DNA of 64,000 bases from Gnetum montanum. Lineage: Eukaryota; Streptophyta; Gnetopsida; Gnetales; Gnetaceae. The notes under the pieces were generated by a model. It had not been told where the DNA came from. It saw nothing but the letters and a program-made list of their open reading frames with translations, and did no database searches. The position numbers and the translations under genes are program-made. This document shows positions 1-12,010 of the stretch, piece by piece (position 1 is the first letter of the stretch; each line of letters opens with the position of its first letter). The stretch is taken from NCBI GenBank assembly GCA_015680685.1, contig MNCI01011532.1:20567-84566 (forward strand). The letters run 5' to 3'.

Positions 1-414
1 ACGTTCGTCAACGCTCATAACCAAGTCGTACTCATGCTGCATCACTAGGAAAGTAGTAAATAACATTAATTAAACCTATCCATGCACTGCAAGGTTTATT
101 CACAAAGCTCATCTTTATTGCCGTACACAACTTGCGTTTAGGTACAAAGCTGCTCAAATAAAGAACCATTCATTTGGGGGACTCCTACTATGGGCACATG
201 GAAAATATTCTATCTCTGGGGCAATCAATCCACCAGAGCTTTACTACTTTATGCCTAGGATGTGAAATGAGGGGAGTGCTGCCTCTTATTTATAGATATG
301 GCGGTGGACCGCGATATCGTATACGTGATATCATAGGAAGAAACGCGATATCGCGTACGTGATATCGCAGGGGATGCGATATCGCGTCGGCCGCGATATC
401 GCTACATCTCATCA
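1..414 (-). repeat. Athila-like LTR fragment, minus-sense, cut by window edge
   Basis: This is the U3 and downstream part of an LTR read on the minus strand. Its outer end is TGATGAG at 414-408. A TATA box (CTATAAATAAG) lies at 295-285 on the minus strand. The same arrangement recurs at 34,465-34,930, where a purine-rich tract and an envelope-like ORF precede the LTR, which identifies it as a retrotransposon LTR. No polypurine tract is visible at 415-440, so this copy looks like a solo or truncated LTR next to the plus-sense LTR remnant that follows. The window starts inside it. Confidence 0.65.
285..400 (-). promoter_or_regulatory. LTR U3 promoter with palindromic GATATC array
   Basis: Six exact GATATC palindromes start at 313, 327, 347, 361, 378 and 395. 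Several extend to CGCGATATCGCG. They lie directly upstream (minus strand) of the TATA box at 295-285. The 34.85-kb copy keeps three exact units (34,852, 34,866, 34,885) and one degraded unit. The position suggests a repeated transcription-factor site in the LTR promoter; the factor is unknown. Confidence 0.6.
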
Positions 415-850
415 CATAAGTATGACCAGTTCGAGCATATGTATAACACTTGATAATCCCAGTAGTGCTTAACACTTGGTCATCCAATAGTGTTATACAT
501 GTTCAAGATATGTATAGAAAGTGGGATTGAATGCTTATGTTAGGATAGTTAGTTATTAATTAGCAATTAAATTAGTTAAATTAGTTAATTAATTTATTCT
601 CAATCTATTACCAAACTTAGGTGAAAAAATATAAAATAATAAAAATCATATATCTTAATTACACTTAACCATACAATTGAGCCTTACAAGTGTAATTTGG
701 AAGATAATGATCATTCCATGATTAGATTCACCTTTTAGATTGAATCTTGTGTACGAGAACACTAGGAATTCATGGAATTTAAGTATATTGCAAGTGAACA
801 CCTTAGTGATTTATATGGTTTGGTGTAGGGATACCTTGCTACTCATCATT
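415..850 (+). repeat. 5' LTR remnant of the Athila-like element (copy R5)
   Basis: This segment aligns by eye over its whole length, in the same orientation, with 20,691 to about 21,395. Shared landmarks are the CACTTGRTAATCCYAG motif, an AT-rich stretch with runs of ATTAGTTA, and a block ending in TTTAGATTGAATC. The two copies bracket gag, pol and the envelope-like ORF in direct orientation, as LTRs do. The right boundary is vague; similarity fades after about 845. The left part of the LTR is replaced by the minus-sense LTR ending at 414. No clear primer-binding site is seen at 850-1,030. Confidence 0.6.
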
Positions 851-1029
851 TGCACTATTGCTAGGGATTCTTAGCTAGTACTATAAGCTATCAATCTAGG
901 ATTAGTGAAAATTACTCAACATTGTTGAAATGAAACCAACTAAGTTAAATCATAACAATTAATCAAAACTATACTACAAGCACACTGAGAAACTATTTCT
1001 TTCAAAAATATCTTCTTCTTCTCATAGGT

Positions 1030-3130
1030 AAGATGATTCTAAGTCAACAATACCATAAGAATGTAGAGTGGTGTACACTCATATTGATGAGTTTGTATCC
1101 AATTTTACTTATGTCATTCATTAGGATAAAAAAATGCAATGGTGAGACATGGAGGGGAATGTTGTATTGCCACCTAACTGATTTGTTCCTAGGATGTTGC
1201 TCCAAACTCTTACAAGGTTGGATATCGAGAAGCTTCACTGAGACTATGTTGTGGAAGATCATGGCTTTCAAGACTACTATCCCAGTGAGAAATAATGCAA
1301 ATAAGATTGGTAATAGGAAAAGTGCCACAAATCCATGAAGGGGAAATAGTTCACTAATCCCTTTTTCCTACTAAATCAAAAGGATAATGAGGAAACTCTT
1401 TCTAAGAATTTTCAACATGTGGACTCTTCACCTCTTGACTCTGGTGAATGGGATCTAAACCCAAATCCTAAATCAGTGATCAACAATCTAAGTTCTAGTA
1501 ACAGTGAGTCCCATGATCATGGAAGCTCTAAGAAAGGAAGTTGAAGAGGAAACTAAAACAAGCATAATGACGATCACTCTAAGGATCATGGATATGATAA
1601 ACATAGTGGAAGTGGCAGATACCACAGTGATGGTAGTCCTCTTCCCTCTTTGCCCTCTTCATCTAGATTAGCCCCCTCCTCTAAATCTAAAAAGAACCAT
1701 AGGTAGCGGGACAAAAATTATAATCATAGAGACCACCATGAACGAAGGGATGGTATAGGACATCATAGTCATCATTAATATGATGACAATGAACCTTTTT
1801 TGGTCACTCAAAATATGCTCAACATTGTAGAGGCTATCAAAATTCCTACTAGCCTTGTGAAAGATAGCTAAATAAAGTGGCTAGACATGAAAAATATCCC
1901 TAGATTTGAGGGGGATACAACTTAGATCTTAATATGCATATATAAGCCTTTCATGATGCTTGTGCCTTACAAAATATTAAAAATGATTGGCAAAAGTTCA
2001 AGCTATTTCCTAGGACACTCATCAAGGAAGCAGAAAGTTGGTATTGGTCTCTAGAACCAAAATCAATCCTTTGATAGAGGAGAATGCTATAACTATTTAA
2101 TGATAAGTAATAGATGTACTCCAGAGTGTCAAAACTATGAAGGTAGATCCAAGGATGGAAAGAAGAAACACATGAATCCTTAGATGCCAGCATGGGTAGA
2201 TATCATTCATTTTTACACTGATGCCTTAGCCATGGTTACTCTTAGAGGAAACAACTTCACCATATCATAGATGGGATTTACTTAGAAACATGAAGGATCT
2301 TTAGGATCTCTACCCAAGGAAGACTATTGAAATTAAGAGCTCATCAGATACAAAGGTTGATTAAGTAGGTAGCAAAAGAAGGAGAGTTGAGGAAATGCAA
2401 AAGTGTAAAAGAATATAATAGGGATCCTTCCATTAGAAAGAAGGAGGTCTACTTTTGTGACAGTGAGGAGGAGTCACCTCTTGATGAGGTGGTGCAAAGA
2501 AAGACCTTGCCAATCCAAAAATCTATGTCTAAAATTTCAACCAAGGTAAATAAAATGTGGGATTTATTGGATGAAAAATTTTTAACTACTCTAAAAATAG
2601 TAGAAGAATCAACAGAGTAGAGTAGTGATCATGATTGCAAGAGGTAGTAAGAAGCTGAACATGCCTACCAAATGGACAAGGGCAAAGCTACTATAGTAGA
2701 AAAAGTTATGGAGATTGAATTAGATGATGAAGGTGGACGTAACATCTACCACTATAAACATCCTAAGGGATGTTTCTCTATTGTGGCACACTTACAAGAA
2801 TCTAGGGTGTATTCTCTGAATCCACAACTATCAAAAAGGTAAACACCTAGAAGATTATCTTATCCTCAAGGTAATCGAAGGTAGTTTCACCAACAATAAC
2901 CTTATTATCCAAGTGGAACTCCACCACAACCATATGGGCAGTATCAACAGTGACAATAACCATAGTTGTGGGGGATGCCACCACCATGGCAGCAATACCC
3001 TTACTAGTAGCAAGATCCATATGGATACTATGTTAAAAAACCCTTATCTTCATGTGACTCTTCAAGTCACATTTCTCCTTTCCAACTCACCAAACTCAAT
3101 TTTCAACTCCTAGGGATGATCCCATATTTC
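1030..3130 (+). pseudogene. Decayed gag of Athila-like Ty3/Gypsy element
   Basis: This stretch lies between the 5' LTR remnant and the protease. Short open pieces in all three frames carry gag-like features: a basic Ser/His-rich segment (about 1,540-1,780), a stretch with the order expected of a capsid N-terminus (about 1,790-1,920, with the phrase IPRFEGD), and a Lys/Glu-rich piece at 2,387-2,620. No zinc knuckle is clear near 2,740-2,840, where a CCHC box would be expected. Many stops and frame changes make it non-functional. The assignment rests mainly on position before protease and RT, so exact limits are uncertain. Confidence 0.5.
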
Positions 3131-3439
3131 ATCCATACCCTTCTCATATGCCTATACCTATTCCTCAATCCTCAACATAGCTACTACCTACTCTATCCAT
3201 GCAAGGTGAGCTTCCAGCTCAATTGCAATAGTGTAATGCTATAAGGGTGGTTAATCAAAAATTGGTTAATCAACTAAGTGGTTTGGAACATACATCTCAC
3301 AAATGACCATTCTTCTAATCCAATAGTCCTTCAAAGCCCTCACAAACTCATGTAGTTGGTCATCTTGCTCCTTTCTCATGCTCTACAAATCATCAAATCA
3401 AGAGCCTTTCAAATGACATACCTCCTAAGGTCCACACTA

Positions 3440-3996
3440 TTATGTTAACTCATGTTATATCTAACAAGATTTGGGCTAGAAACCTTCCTAAGAAATTAGC
3501 TGATCTTAGAAGTCCCCTTATCTATTTGTAGATTACTAGGAATGAACTATGCAAAGCTATTATAGATTTAGGTTTTGATGTTAATATGATTTTTCATGAG
3601 ATGTATATTGCATGGAACCTACCACCTTTCAAGAAGAGCAATATCAGATTAGAATTGGAAATCCAGTCCATTATTATTTCATTGGGATTGGTAAAAGATA
3701 TTGTGATCACTATCTATGGGTGGTCTTATCTTGTTAATTTTCTAGTAATCAAAGTTGAGAACTACAAGGGGGATTTTCGAATCATTATGGGAAGGGCATG
3801 GCTAAGTACTATTGATGCAAGAATGGGTATCAAAGATCTTTCCTTGAAAATTTCCAAGGAAAATGCATTAGAAAAGATTGAGAAGAAATGTGTTTCATGC
3901 ATTACATATAGTGATACAGGGTGCAACTACATGCAGAAAATTTGGTTCATGAAAAGAGCATCACTTCTGCACATAACCATTGTGCAAATGAGGTAG
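3440..3996 (+). pseudogene. Retropepsin-like aspartic protease remnant (Athila-like pol)
   Basis: The open part is 3,586-3,996 (136 codons). It ends its conserved core with IMGRAWLSTIDARMGI, the C-terminal flap region typical of plant Ty3/Gypsy proteases (usually LGRPWL or LGRPFL). Upstream, around 3,540-3,590, the expected active-site strand is present only in degraded form ('IIDLGFDVNMIF'), with the DSG/DTG triad reading DLG. In the family this enzyme cleaves the Gag-Pol polyprotein. It is broken here and sits between gag and RT in the normal order. Confidence 0.6.
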
Positions 3997-4439
3997 ATAT
4001 TCAAAGGTTCTTGTACATAGCATCCACAAAACAAAAGGACATCTAATGGCTAATAGCTAATTCTAAGAGAAACATAATTTGCATGAAACTAACTAAGAGC
4101 TTGACATGCACCTATGACATAGACATGGATGAATTGGAGCAAGTTCATTGCCAACTCTTTGATGATAAAAATGATGATACCTATTGGGAAGAGTTGAAAA
4201 TCCTTGAAAATTTTAAACAAGACTCCCTAGATTAAAAAATCTAATTGCTAGCTTGGAATGTACATTTCTGGAAAATGAAAAGCTAGTTATAATCAACACT
4301 AAACCTGCTCTTAAACAAAAAGAGAAATTGTTGAAAGTGGTTAACATATGGTCAACAACCTTTGCTTGGTCATATCTTGAACTCACTAGGATTGATCCAT
4401 GAATATGTCAACACCATATCTATACTGATCTAGCCATGA

Positions 4440-5720
4440 AGCCAAGGAAGTAGCCATAGTAGCGATTGAACCTGAAATTAAAGCAAATCTTCAAGGAGAA
4501 AAGAGAACAACTCCTCAAGGTAGGGTTCATCTATCCTATTACAAATAGTGAGTGGGTTAGTCCACTTGTAATTGTGCCAAAGAAAGGTGACAAGTGGTGG
4601 GTTTGTATTGATTTTAGGCTATTGAACATGACAACATTCAAAGATCATTTTCATTATGATTTGTCAATAAAGTGTTGGACATCATTTCTAGACATTGCTA
4701 TTATAGCTTTCTGGATGGTTATAGTGGCTATAACCAAATTTAGATTGCACCAGAGGATCAGGCCAAAACTACATTCATAAGTCCCTGGGGAACTTTTGTG
4801 TATCAGAAGATGCCTTTTGGTCTATGCAATGCTCCTATCACATTCCAATACTTGGTCTTGAGCATCTTTTAGTAGAAAATTGGTAGCAAGATGGAAGCTT
4901 TCATGGATGAATTTTCCTCTTATAGTGCTACATTAGAACAAGCCTTAGATTTCCTTGAGCAAGTATCAAAAATATGTGTGGAGACAAACCTATGGCTCCC
5001 TTGGCAAAAGAGCCACCTAATGATCCAAGAGGGCATAGTCTTGGGGCACAGAATCTCACAAGCAAGGATCAAGGTAGACCTTGAAAAGATAAGGATCATC
5101 CAAAAAATAATCCATCAAATGGAAATAGTTAAAGATGTTTAGTCATTCCTTGGACACACTAGTTACTACTAGAGATTTATAGAGAATTTATTTAAGATCG
5201 CAAAACCATTGGTCGAGCTAACAATGAAAGATGCTCCATTTGTTTGGACTAAGGAATGTGAAAATGCATTCCAAAAATTGAAGGAGAAACTTGTAGAAAC
5301 TCTAATTCTACGAGCACCAGATTGGTTTAGACCATTTCATATCATGACAGATGCATCAAATTATGCCTTGGAAGCCATGCTAATGTAGTTGGACAATTAG
5401 AAACATCCATATTACATCCATTGCATAAGCTAAAGCATTGTGGATCCATAGCTCAATTACACCATAGTAGAGAAAGAACTAATGGTAGTGGTGTAGGCTT
5501 TGAAAAATTTTAGGCACTATATGCTTGGATACAAAGTGTTTGTGCACATTAACTATAGTTCCATTCACTTCCTAATGAACAAGCCAATAATGAGCCCCCA
5601 TGTCATATGGTGGTGGTGATCTTACAAGAATTAATCTTATGATGGTAGATTGAAAGGGGACTGATAACATGGTCATTGACCATCTCTCCTGGTTAAGTTG
5701 GAATAACCAAGAGGAGAAGA
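4440..5720 (+). pseudogene. Reverse transcriptase / RNase H remnant (Athila-like pol)
   Basis: The start of the RT domain is open at 4,466-4,780, with the conserved run SEWVSPLVIVPKK followed by a C-I-D-F strand. A frame change follows. At 4,891-5,142 the catalytic box reads FMDEFSSY; the usual box is FMDDFS, so one catalytic aspartate is glutamate. Next comes ETNLWL...QEGIVLGHRIS, a hallmark order of Athila RTs. The connection and RNase H domain (5,160-5,720) contain FLGHTSYY, a TDASNYALEAML box and a degraded DHLS-like end near 5,680. Several stops and shifts make it inactive. The RNase H is the single type, unlike the dual RNase H of the 48-kb element. Confidence 0.75.
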
Positions 5721-5879
5721 GCCTACTTTCTAATCAATTTCTTTATGAACTCCTCTTTTTCATGGAAATTAATGATTGAGTGCCCATAGTACCAAAATGA
5801 TATGATGACATCCTCACTTATCTTCTTACTCAAGAGATCCCACAAAATTTTGACCATAGGAAGAAACAAAAATTTCTTC

Positions 5880-6960
5880 ATTAGGCCAAGAGCTTCATGG
5901 AAATTAATGGACACCTTTATAAGGTATGCATCAATGGCCTGGTTCATTGGTGTGTCCTCGATACTGATCAATTGCAAATTCTCCAAGATGCTTATGAGGG
6001 CCCTTGTGGAGGCCACTATGTAGGGAGATGCATGGCCATTAAAATCCTGATAGCAAGCTACTATTGGCTAACAATCTTTAGGGATGCTCACCAATTTATC
6101 CAATTTTGTGAGAATTGTCAATGAGATGGTGGGATGACTACGTGAATGAAGGAACCTCAATAGTGGATCTAACCACTAAATTTTTTTGACATATGGAACA
6201 TATACTTAATAGGTTCCATCACATCCATGTCCAATGGAAAGACATACATTATCATCATCATTAACTATTGTGTGAAATGTGTAGAAGTAGTAGCTATTGT
6301 TGATTGGACATCATCCACTGCTGTTTGATTTTTTAAATAACACATTGTAAATAGGTTTGAGGTGCCATGTGCATTGATTTCTGACAATGGAATCCATTTC
6401 ATAGGCACCACTTTTTACAAGCTCATGCAATGTTTGGGGGTTGAACATAAATTAATAACACCCTACCACCCCCAAGCCAATGTTCAAGCAGAGGTTACTA
6501 ATAGGAAGATTACAAAGATCATAATGAGAATTGTTATCAAATATAGGAGAGAGTGGAGCACAAAACTCAACAATGCCCTCTAGGCCTACTACTCAACATG
6601 GAAACTTCTTATAGGCTACTCTCCCTATGAGCTAGTGTATGGGAAACTACCAATACTTCCTTTTCAATATAAGCTTCATACACTTTCAATAGCCTGTGAC
6701 TTGGATCTTGACCTGAGTCTAGTAGAAAGAGAATGATTAATCAACCTTAATGTGATAGATGAAAATTTATTAATGGCCCTATCCACGAATGAAGTGCACA
6801 AGGCATTTAGCAAGCAACAATGTGACCTAAGAATAAGGAAAGTCAAATTTTAACTTGGAGATAAGGTCCTCTACTGGAACGCGACACATGTTCTACAATG
6901 AACTAAATTTTAAACATTGTGGGAGGGGCCTGATAAAATTGATGAAACCTTTCCTATTAA
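5880..6960 (+). pseudogene. Integrase remnant (Athila-like pol)
   Basis: The zinc-binding HHCC region is visible at 5,897-6,124 (GHYVGRC ... CENCQ). A broken stretch follows, then the catalytic core at 6,362-6,583, with the second catalytic Asp in ISDNGIHFIG and the Glu-bearing helix in HPQANVQAEVTNR. A C-terminal region with a GDKVLYWNA strand lies near 6,860-6,890. Integrase inserts element cDNA into the genome. Stops at several points inactivate this copy. The same family appears at 27,363-28,219, where the core is better preserved. Confidence 0.8.
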
Positions 6961-7039
6961 GGCCATGATAATTTGCAAACTTGAAAGCCCAAATAAGAAA
7001 TAGCTGGTCAACATTCAAAAAATAAAAATTTTCCACAAG

Positions 7040-7583
7040 CGTAAGCAAGTTAGTGCAATGGATACCTCATTAGATGGACAACCTTGCTCAATCTTTTAGA
7101 TCTCCTCCTTCCAACTCAATCATGGGGGAGATGGCCATCTATGCTAACCATTTACATGGCTCAGTTTTTCTATTTTTTGTTTTGTTTTACACATTATTTA
7201 TTTTACATATTTTTATTTTATATGTTTTCCTATTTTACACCATTTTTTGTTTTGCACCATCATTGGTATGTTTGATTTTTTTTGAATATTTTACACATTC
7301 TTATATAATTTTCTTTGTTTTGGGTATGATTTTCTAAATTTCTACTAATAAAGTTTATTATGCCAATAGGACATAGTGGTGCTGTAGTTATTATTAATGG
7401 TGGATTGTACTTATTGTTTTTGATTGCTAATGTCTAGTTTCTATTTTTGAATTTTGGTACACATAACTAAAAAATAGTTTATTTTTTATGGAACAAGTAG
7501 TGAGTCCATGACATCCACCCATCCACAAAATCTATGATTTTTCTTGTTTTGGAAGTATGAGATGCCTTTTCATTAAGAAAAAC
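7040..7583 (+). repeat. Athila-like spacer between pol and envelope-like ORF, part 1
   Basis: After the last integrase codons this is noncoding and T-rich (7,150-7,330 is mostly T with scattered A, C and G). It ends in a block with GTCCATGACATCCACCCATCC at about 7,502, which recurs near 28,680. The open frames here come from the T-rich composition and are not credible genes. The segment stops where the LINE is inserted and resumes at about 13,004. Confidence 0.55.
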
Positions 7584-7789
7584 CTTTTTTTTCGGAAAAA
7601 GGTCGAGAGAAAATCTATTCCAAAAAAAAAGAATGAGCTACATAGGCGTGTAGCGTGGACCAGCGACCGCGGCCCTGGCCCCATAGCACCAAGGCAGAGA
7701 GGACCCCCCGAAGGGCTGAAAAAAACTATGCAACCATCCCCTGCCCACTGCAGGCATTCCTACAGGCGGGTAGGCGACCGCCACCTCCG

Positions 7790-7905
7790 ACAAGCTGGTG
7801 CGGAAACCCCCAGACCGAAACAGAAACAAAAGCAGAGACAGAAACAGAAATAGAAAAGAAACATAAACAGAAACCGAAACGGAAAGCACAAAACAAAACA
7901 GGCCA
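7790..7905. repeat. Degenerate GAAACA-type purine-rich tract in the LINE 3' region
   Basis: On the plus strand this is an irregular run of GAAACA, AAAGCA and GAAACC hexamers with almost no T. On the LINE sense strand it is a C/T-rich tract in the 3' untranslated part. The open frames over it in several registers are composition artefacts. It may simply be replication slippage. Confidence 0.6.
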
Positions 7906-8270
7906 AGACAAGAGAAGGGGAAGAGGAGGTGGGGAAGGGCGGGAGAGAAAGGCGTCTGACACCTCCCCCCCCCTCACCACCAACTACCCACCGGGGGGAT
8001 GCGGGCCAACATTTTTTCCTGGATGAAGTGAGCGCTGTGCCCAGGTCGACCAGGCCCCATAGCAAGGTGACATCGATTCTTTGTAATCAATTGGGCAATT
8101 CCCGTCATGTGACCCTTACAACCATCCTAAAACCAAACCTGCATATGTGGTTGTTCAAGGGGGTGCGGAGTCTGTTCCCTCGTGCTGCTAGGAGCAGCGT
8201 TTGGCGGGTCCTTCTCCTGGGGCAGCCTCAGCCAGTTCAGATCCTGACCAACGTCCGGGCCCTGGTCTAT

Positions 8271-11200
8271 CTAGTGCGAGTCCGCCCCAGGGTACATGAG
8301 AGCACCACTCCGTGAAGTCCCAGTCGTGTCCTCGGTTGACTTCGCCGTAGGAAGGTTCTGCCTCCCACTGAACCCAGGGGACTCGGTGGAGAGGTGAGTG
8401 CCCAACCCATGCTCGACCACCTGTCTGGGAAGGTCAAAATGGGTATGCCAGTCCCGCGCAGCCGAAATATCCTGCCAGAGTTTCTTGAACCTGTCGTAAG
8501 GCACGGGCAGGGGGGGAACCCCGCCTTTGAAAATGCAATCATTTCTGGCCTTCCACAGAATCCACAGGGCGGTGAGCGTCGACGAGTTGCCGAAAACTGT
8601 AATGGGGTGGAGACCGGCCGTGTGCCAGAATTTTATAGTAACTTGGCATTCCTGCATTAAGTGCTACAGCGTCTTGGCAGAGTGGTTGCACAGAGGGCAA
8701 TGGGGACTGACCCCCATGCCCCTGCTCTGCAAAAAAATCTTGACGGGAAGGGCCTTGTGCAAGATCAGCCACCCAAACATCTTAATCTTTTCTGGGATAC
8801 AGCCCCGCTAGAGCAGCATCTAGTGCGGATTAGTTGGAAACCGAGCGTGGATGTACTGCCGCGGGTGCAGAATCACGTCTGCACTGCCCAACGCCGCCAC
8901 GTGGGCACACAGCTGTTTCCAAACCAGAGTGTCGGAACCAGTAGCCGTCTAGGGCCGGTACTTCCGCCACAGGATCTGCGCCCACATGGAGGGATCGTCT
9001 AGCATGGTGGACAACCTTCGAATCAGCCTCTGTCTCCCCAATGCAACCTCCTTCGTGAAGGGGAGAATGCCGACCCCCCCGGCTTCACGGGGCCATGCAG
9101 TGGTGGTCCAATCCACCAGGTGCATCTTCTTTCCCCCCTTCCCTCCCGACTAAATAAAATTTTGCAGAATCACATCGATCTTCGAGACAATGCCTGACGG
9201 CAAGGTAGCCACCGATGCACCAAATCTAGCCATTGCCCCTAGCACCGCGGTCGCCAGCACGATCTCCCCTTTACGGGAGAGGAAATGGTTCGTCCAATGG
9301 GTCGTGTGTTGTTGCATTCTCATCAGGAAAGCCTGCCATGTTTGTCGTCTATTCCAATTGTGGATGGGAATGCCCAAATATTTATCATCTGCCTCGCCTG
9401 GCAGGATCCCCAGGATTTGAATAATTCTACTGTGCACAGATTGATGCGTGTGCATGAAGTACAGCGCAGACTTCCTGACGTTCACGTGCAACCCCACCTC
9501 CCGCTGGAATCGGACCAGTGCCCTCATCAATGCCCTAACCTGAGGTACAGTGGCCCTGATGAAAACCATGGTGTCATCCACGTAGTGAGCAGTGAGACAG
9601 CGAATGCCCTGCACATCCAGTCCCTGGACGCCCTCCTCCATACAATAGATTTGCAGGAGGTCCATCAGAGCTAGAAAAAGGAGAGGGGAGAGGGGGTCGC
9701 CCTGGCACAGCCTGCGACTGGTCCCCCGGAAGCCCCGCAGGTGCCCATCGATGTCCAGGAAGTACTGCCCACCCCTTTGCATCTGTAAGCAGAGTTCCAC
9801 AAAGTCCCGATCCAGGCCTTTCGCAAGCAGCACGTGCCGCAGAGTAGCCCAGCTGATAGAATCGTAGGCTTTAGTGATATCGAGCTTGATGCAGAGGCCT
9901 GGGAACTTCGCGATGCAGAGGAAGTGCTGAATTTCCTGTAGCAGCAGGACCTGGTCCTGGAGGTGGCGGCCCTTAATGAACACCACCTGGTTTTTCCCAA
10001 CCAATCGTGGCATGAGTGGGCGCAGTCTGGCGACTAACATGCGGGAGAACAACTGCAAAAGTGAGTTGCAGACACCAATGGGGTAGAAATGTCCTGGTGA
10101 AGTGGGTGCCGCCGTCTCCGGCAGAAGAACCACGCGAGAGTAGTTAATCTCTCTGCGCACCTGATGCCATGCTAGCATGTGGTTGAAGGCATCCAGGAGA
10201 TTCGGCCCCAGCACATCCTCGAATTCACGAAAGAATTCAATGGGTCAACCGTCTGGCCCTGGCGCCTTATTAGTCAGCATATCCTGCAGCGCAGTGTGCA
10301 GTTCCTGGCGAGAAAAAGGATGCAGAAGCCGTGAATTTTCTGCCTTGGTTAGGCCCTCAGGAATCTGCATAGAAATCAGCTCAGTAGCCTGCCACGTCCA
10401 CACCTGCTGCCAGTAATGCAGCAATCTGTCAGCACCTGACTGGGAGGGTGTCTGATTTTCCTGCAGGAAGCGTTGTAGGGGGCGATGGTGATTGCTCTGA
10501 TGTTCCTTCGCCGCAACCAAAAAGAATTTTGTGTGACGATCCCCGGATTTTAACCACTATATCCGGGCCCGTTGCCTCCAATACTCTTCCTCCTCGCTGT
10601 GTGTCAGCTGCAATCGTGCCAAGAGAGCGAGCTCATTGCTGCTGTGGTCTTTCCCTTATTCCTGCTGGGCCTAGATTGCCTGTAACTGCGCCTGGAGCCG
10701 GCAGCGATATCCATGGAAACTATATTTTTCCTCTGTTTTAATTGTTTTGATTTTCTTCTTCAACGCCTTCAGCCTATTCTTCAAGAAATCACGTGGGTCC
10801 TTCGCGCACGGGTATCTGTGCCAAATTTCCTGGACCAGTGCGCCAAGCCACGTCTTTCGAAGCTAGGTGCGTTCGAACCGAAAAGGGCAGGGGCTCTGCA
10901 ACGTGTCCCTGTCCAACTGGCAAAAGATAGCCCTGTGGTCTGAAGCCATCCGTACCCCGCCGTATGCGTGCACGCCCCAATCTGTCAGCAACGCTATGCT
11001 GACCCACGCTCGATTCATCCAGGACTGAACCCGCGTGGTGCCCTGACGGCAGTTACTCCAGGTGTACCTGCAGCCCGCGATTTCGATGTCGGTGAGGGTC
11101 CTTCGTTGCAGCAGCGCGTGGAATTCGGGTGCCCCTGGGGGCTCCGCCATGGAACCACCAGACTTCTCCCAGCTGTAGAGCCTCTGGTTCAAGTCGCCAA

Positions 11201-11579
11201 TCAGCAGCCACCCCGCGTCCTCGGGTACCAGTCTAGTGATGCGTTCGAGTTCCTGAAGGCGTGTCTTCCACCCTTGAGCACCGTAGACATTGGTAACCCA
11301 GATGTCAATCCTAGGAATGTGCACCATAATGCACCAATCGAAAATGTCCTGGACATACGAGTTCGCCTTGGTGAGGATGGCAAGTCCTCCCGTGTGCCCC
11401 CTGCTCGGAACCAGATGGCTATGCCATCCTGGCCATTGTAGCACTTGAGCCTCCGTCTGCTGGAGTTTTGTTTCCTGCAAGCAAACTATATCGCACCTCT
11501 CATCTCCCACCATGCATTTTAGGGTATGTTGTTTGTATGGGGTATCCTATCCCCTGCAATTCCATGAGAGGACCTTCAT
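8271..11579 (-). pseudogene. LINE ORF2: endonuclease, reverse transcriptase, zinc-finger tail
   Basis: One reading frame of 1,103 codons starts at the ATG at 11,579, followed by the usual L1 opening VLSWNCRG. The APE-type endonuclease spans about 11,579-10,870 (motifs LQETK, GDLN and SDHRAIF). The RT spans about 10,290-9,150 with APGPDG, a KLDITKAYDS box, LCQGDPLSPLLF and the catalytic YVDD at about 9,575. A zinc-finger/thumb region (about 8,970-8,270) has C-L-C-N-H spacing and ALWILWKARND. The ORF carries eleven internal stops (first bases at 11,549, 10,865, 10,673, 10,658, 10,559, 10,247, 9,152, 8,951, 8,822, 8,810 and 8,666) and no frameshift that I could find. In the family the protein nicks target DNA and primes cDNA synthesis there. 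The copy is dead. Confidence 0.9.
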
Positions 11580-12010
11580 GGAGACATGTCTCTGATATAC
11601 TTCCTGAAGTGTGGGCTGCACGCCCAGATCCACAAATAGCTGCACGGTCCTGTGTCTTCGAGAGCTATTTTCAGGTCTTCCCACCTTGGCCGCTGGCGAT
11701 GGTATTACCAAACCACATTCGTTCTTTGGCCGATTTTTCACCGGAGAGGGGCAGGGCCGGGCCGTCCCACGGCTTGTATTTATCCAGTTTGTGACTGGGG
11801 GCGGCGACAGGGCCCGGCCGCCTTCCTCAGTTGGAGTGTGTGGCAACCCTAAACGAGTCTAGGTCTACTGCGTATGGTAGTTGGGGGCCAGAGCCCCATC
11901 CCCGATTAGAGCGTGGAGGTAGGGCTTGCCTGTCTCGGTCTCCTTCGGCTTCTCCCCGAGACCGTTCATGTGCAGGTCCGCCGTGGTCTATTTCCCTGGC
12001 CTTGTGGGGC

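Noticed and set aside
7074-7337. Hydrophobic 87-codon frame after integrase, as a membrane protein
   Set aside because: It is a T-rich tract translated into Phe and Leu. The homologous 28.4-kb spacer is equally T-rich but not open.
7557-8315. Overlapping open frames on both strands at the LINE 3' end
   Set aside because: They come from the purine-rich tract and high GC. None matches a known domain and the region is the LINE 3' part.
8271-11579. Stop codons as evidence of organelle RNA editing or an altered genetic code
   Set aside because: Some stops replace Trp (TGG to TAG), which U-to-C editing would not restore to Trp. The elements are nuclear retrotransposons, and the changes fit cytosine deamination.
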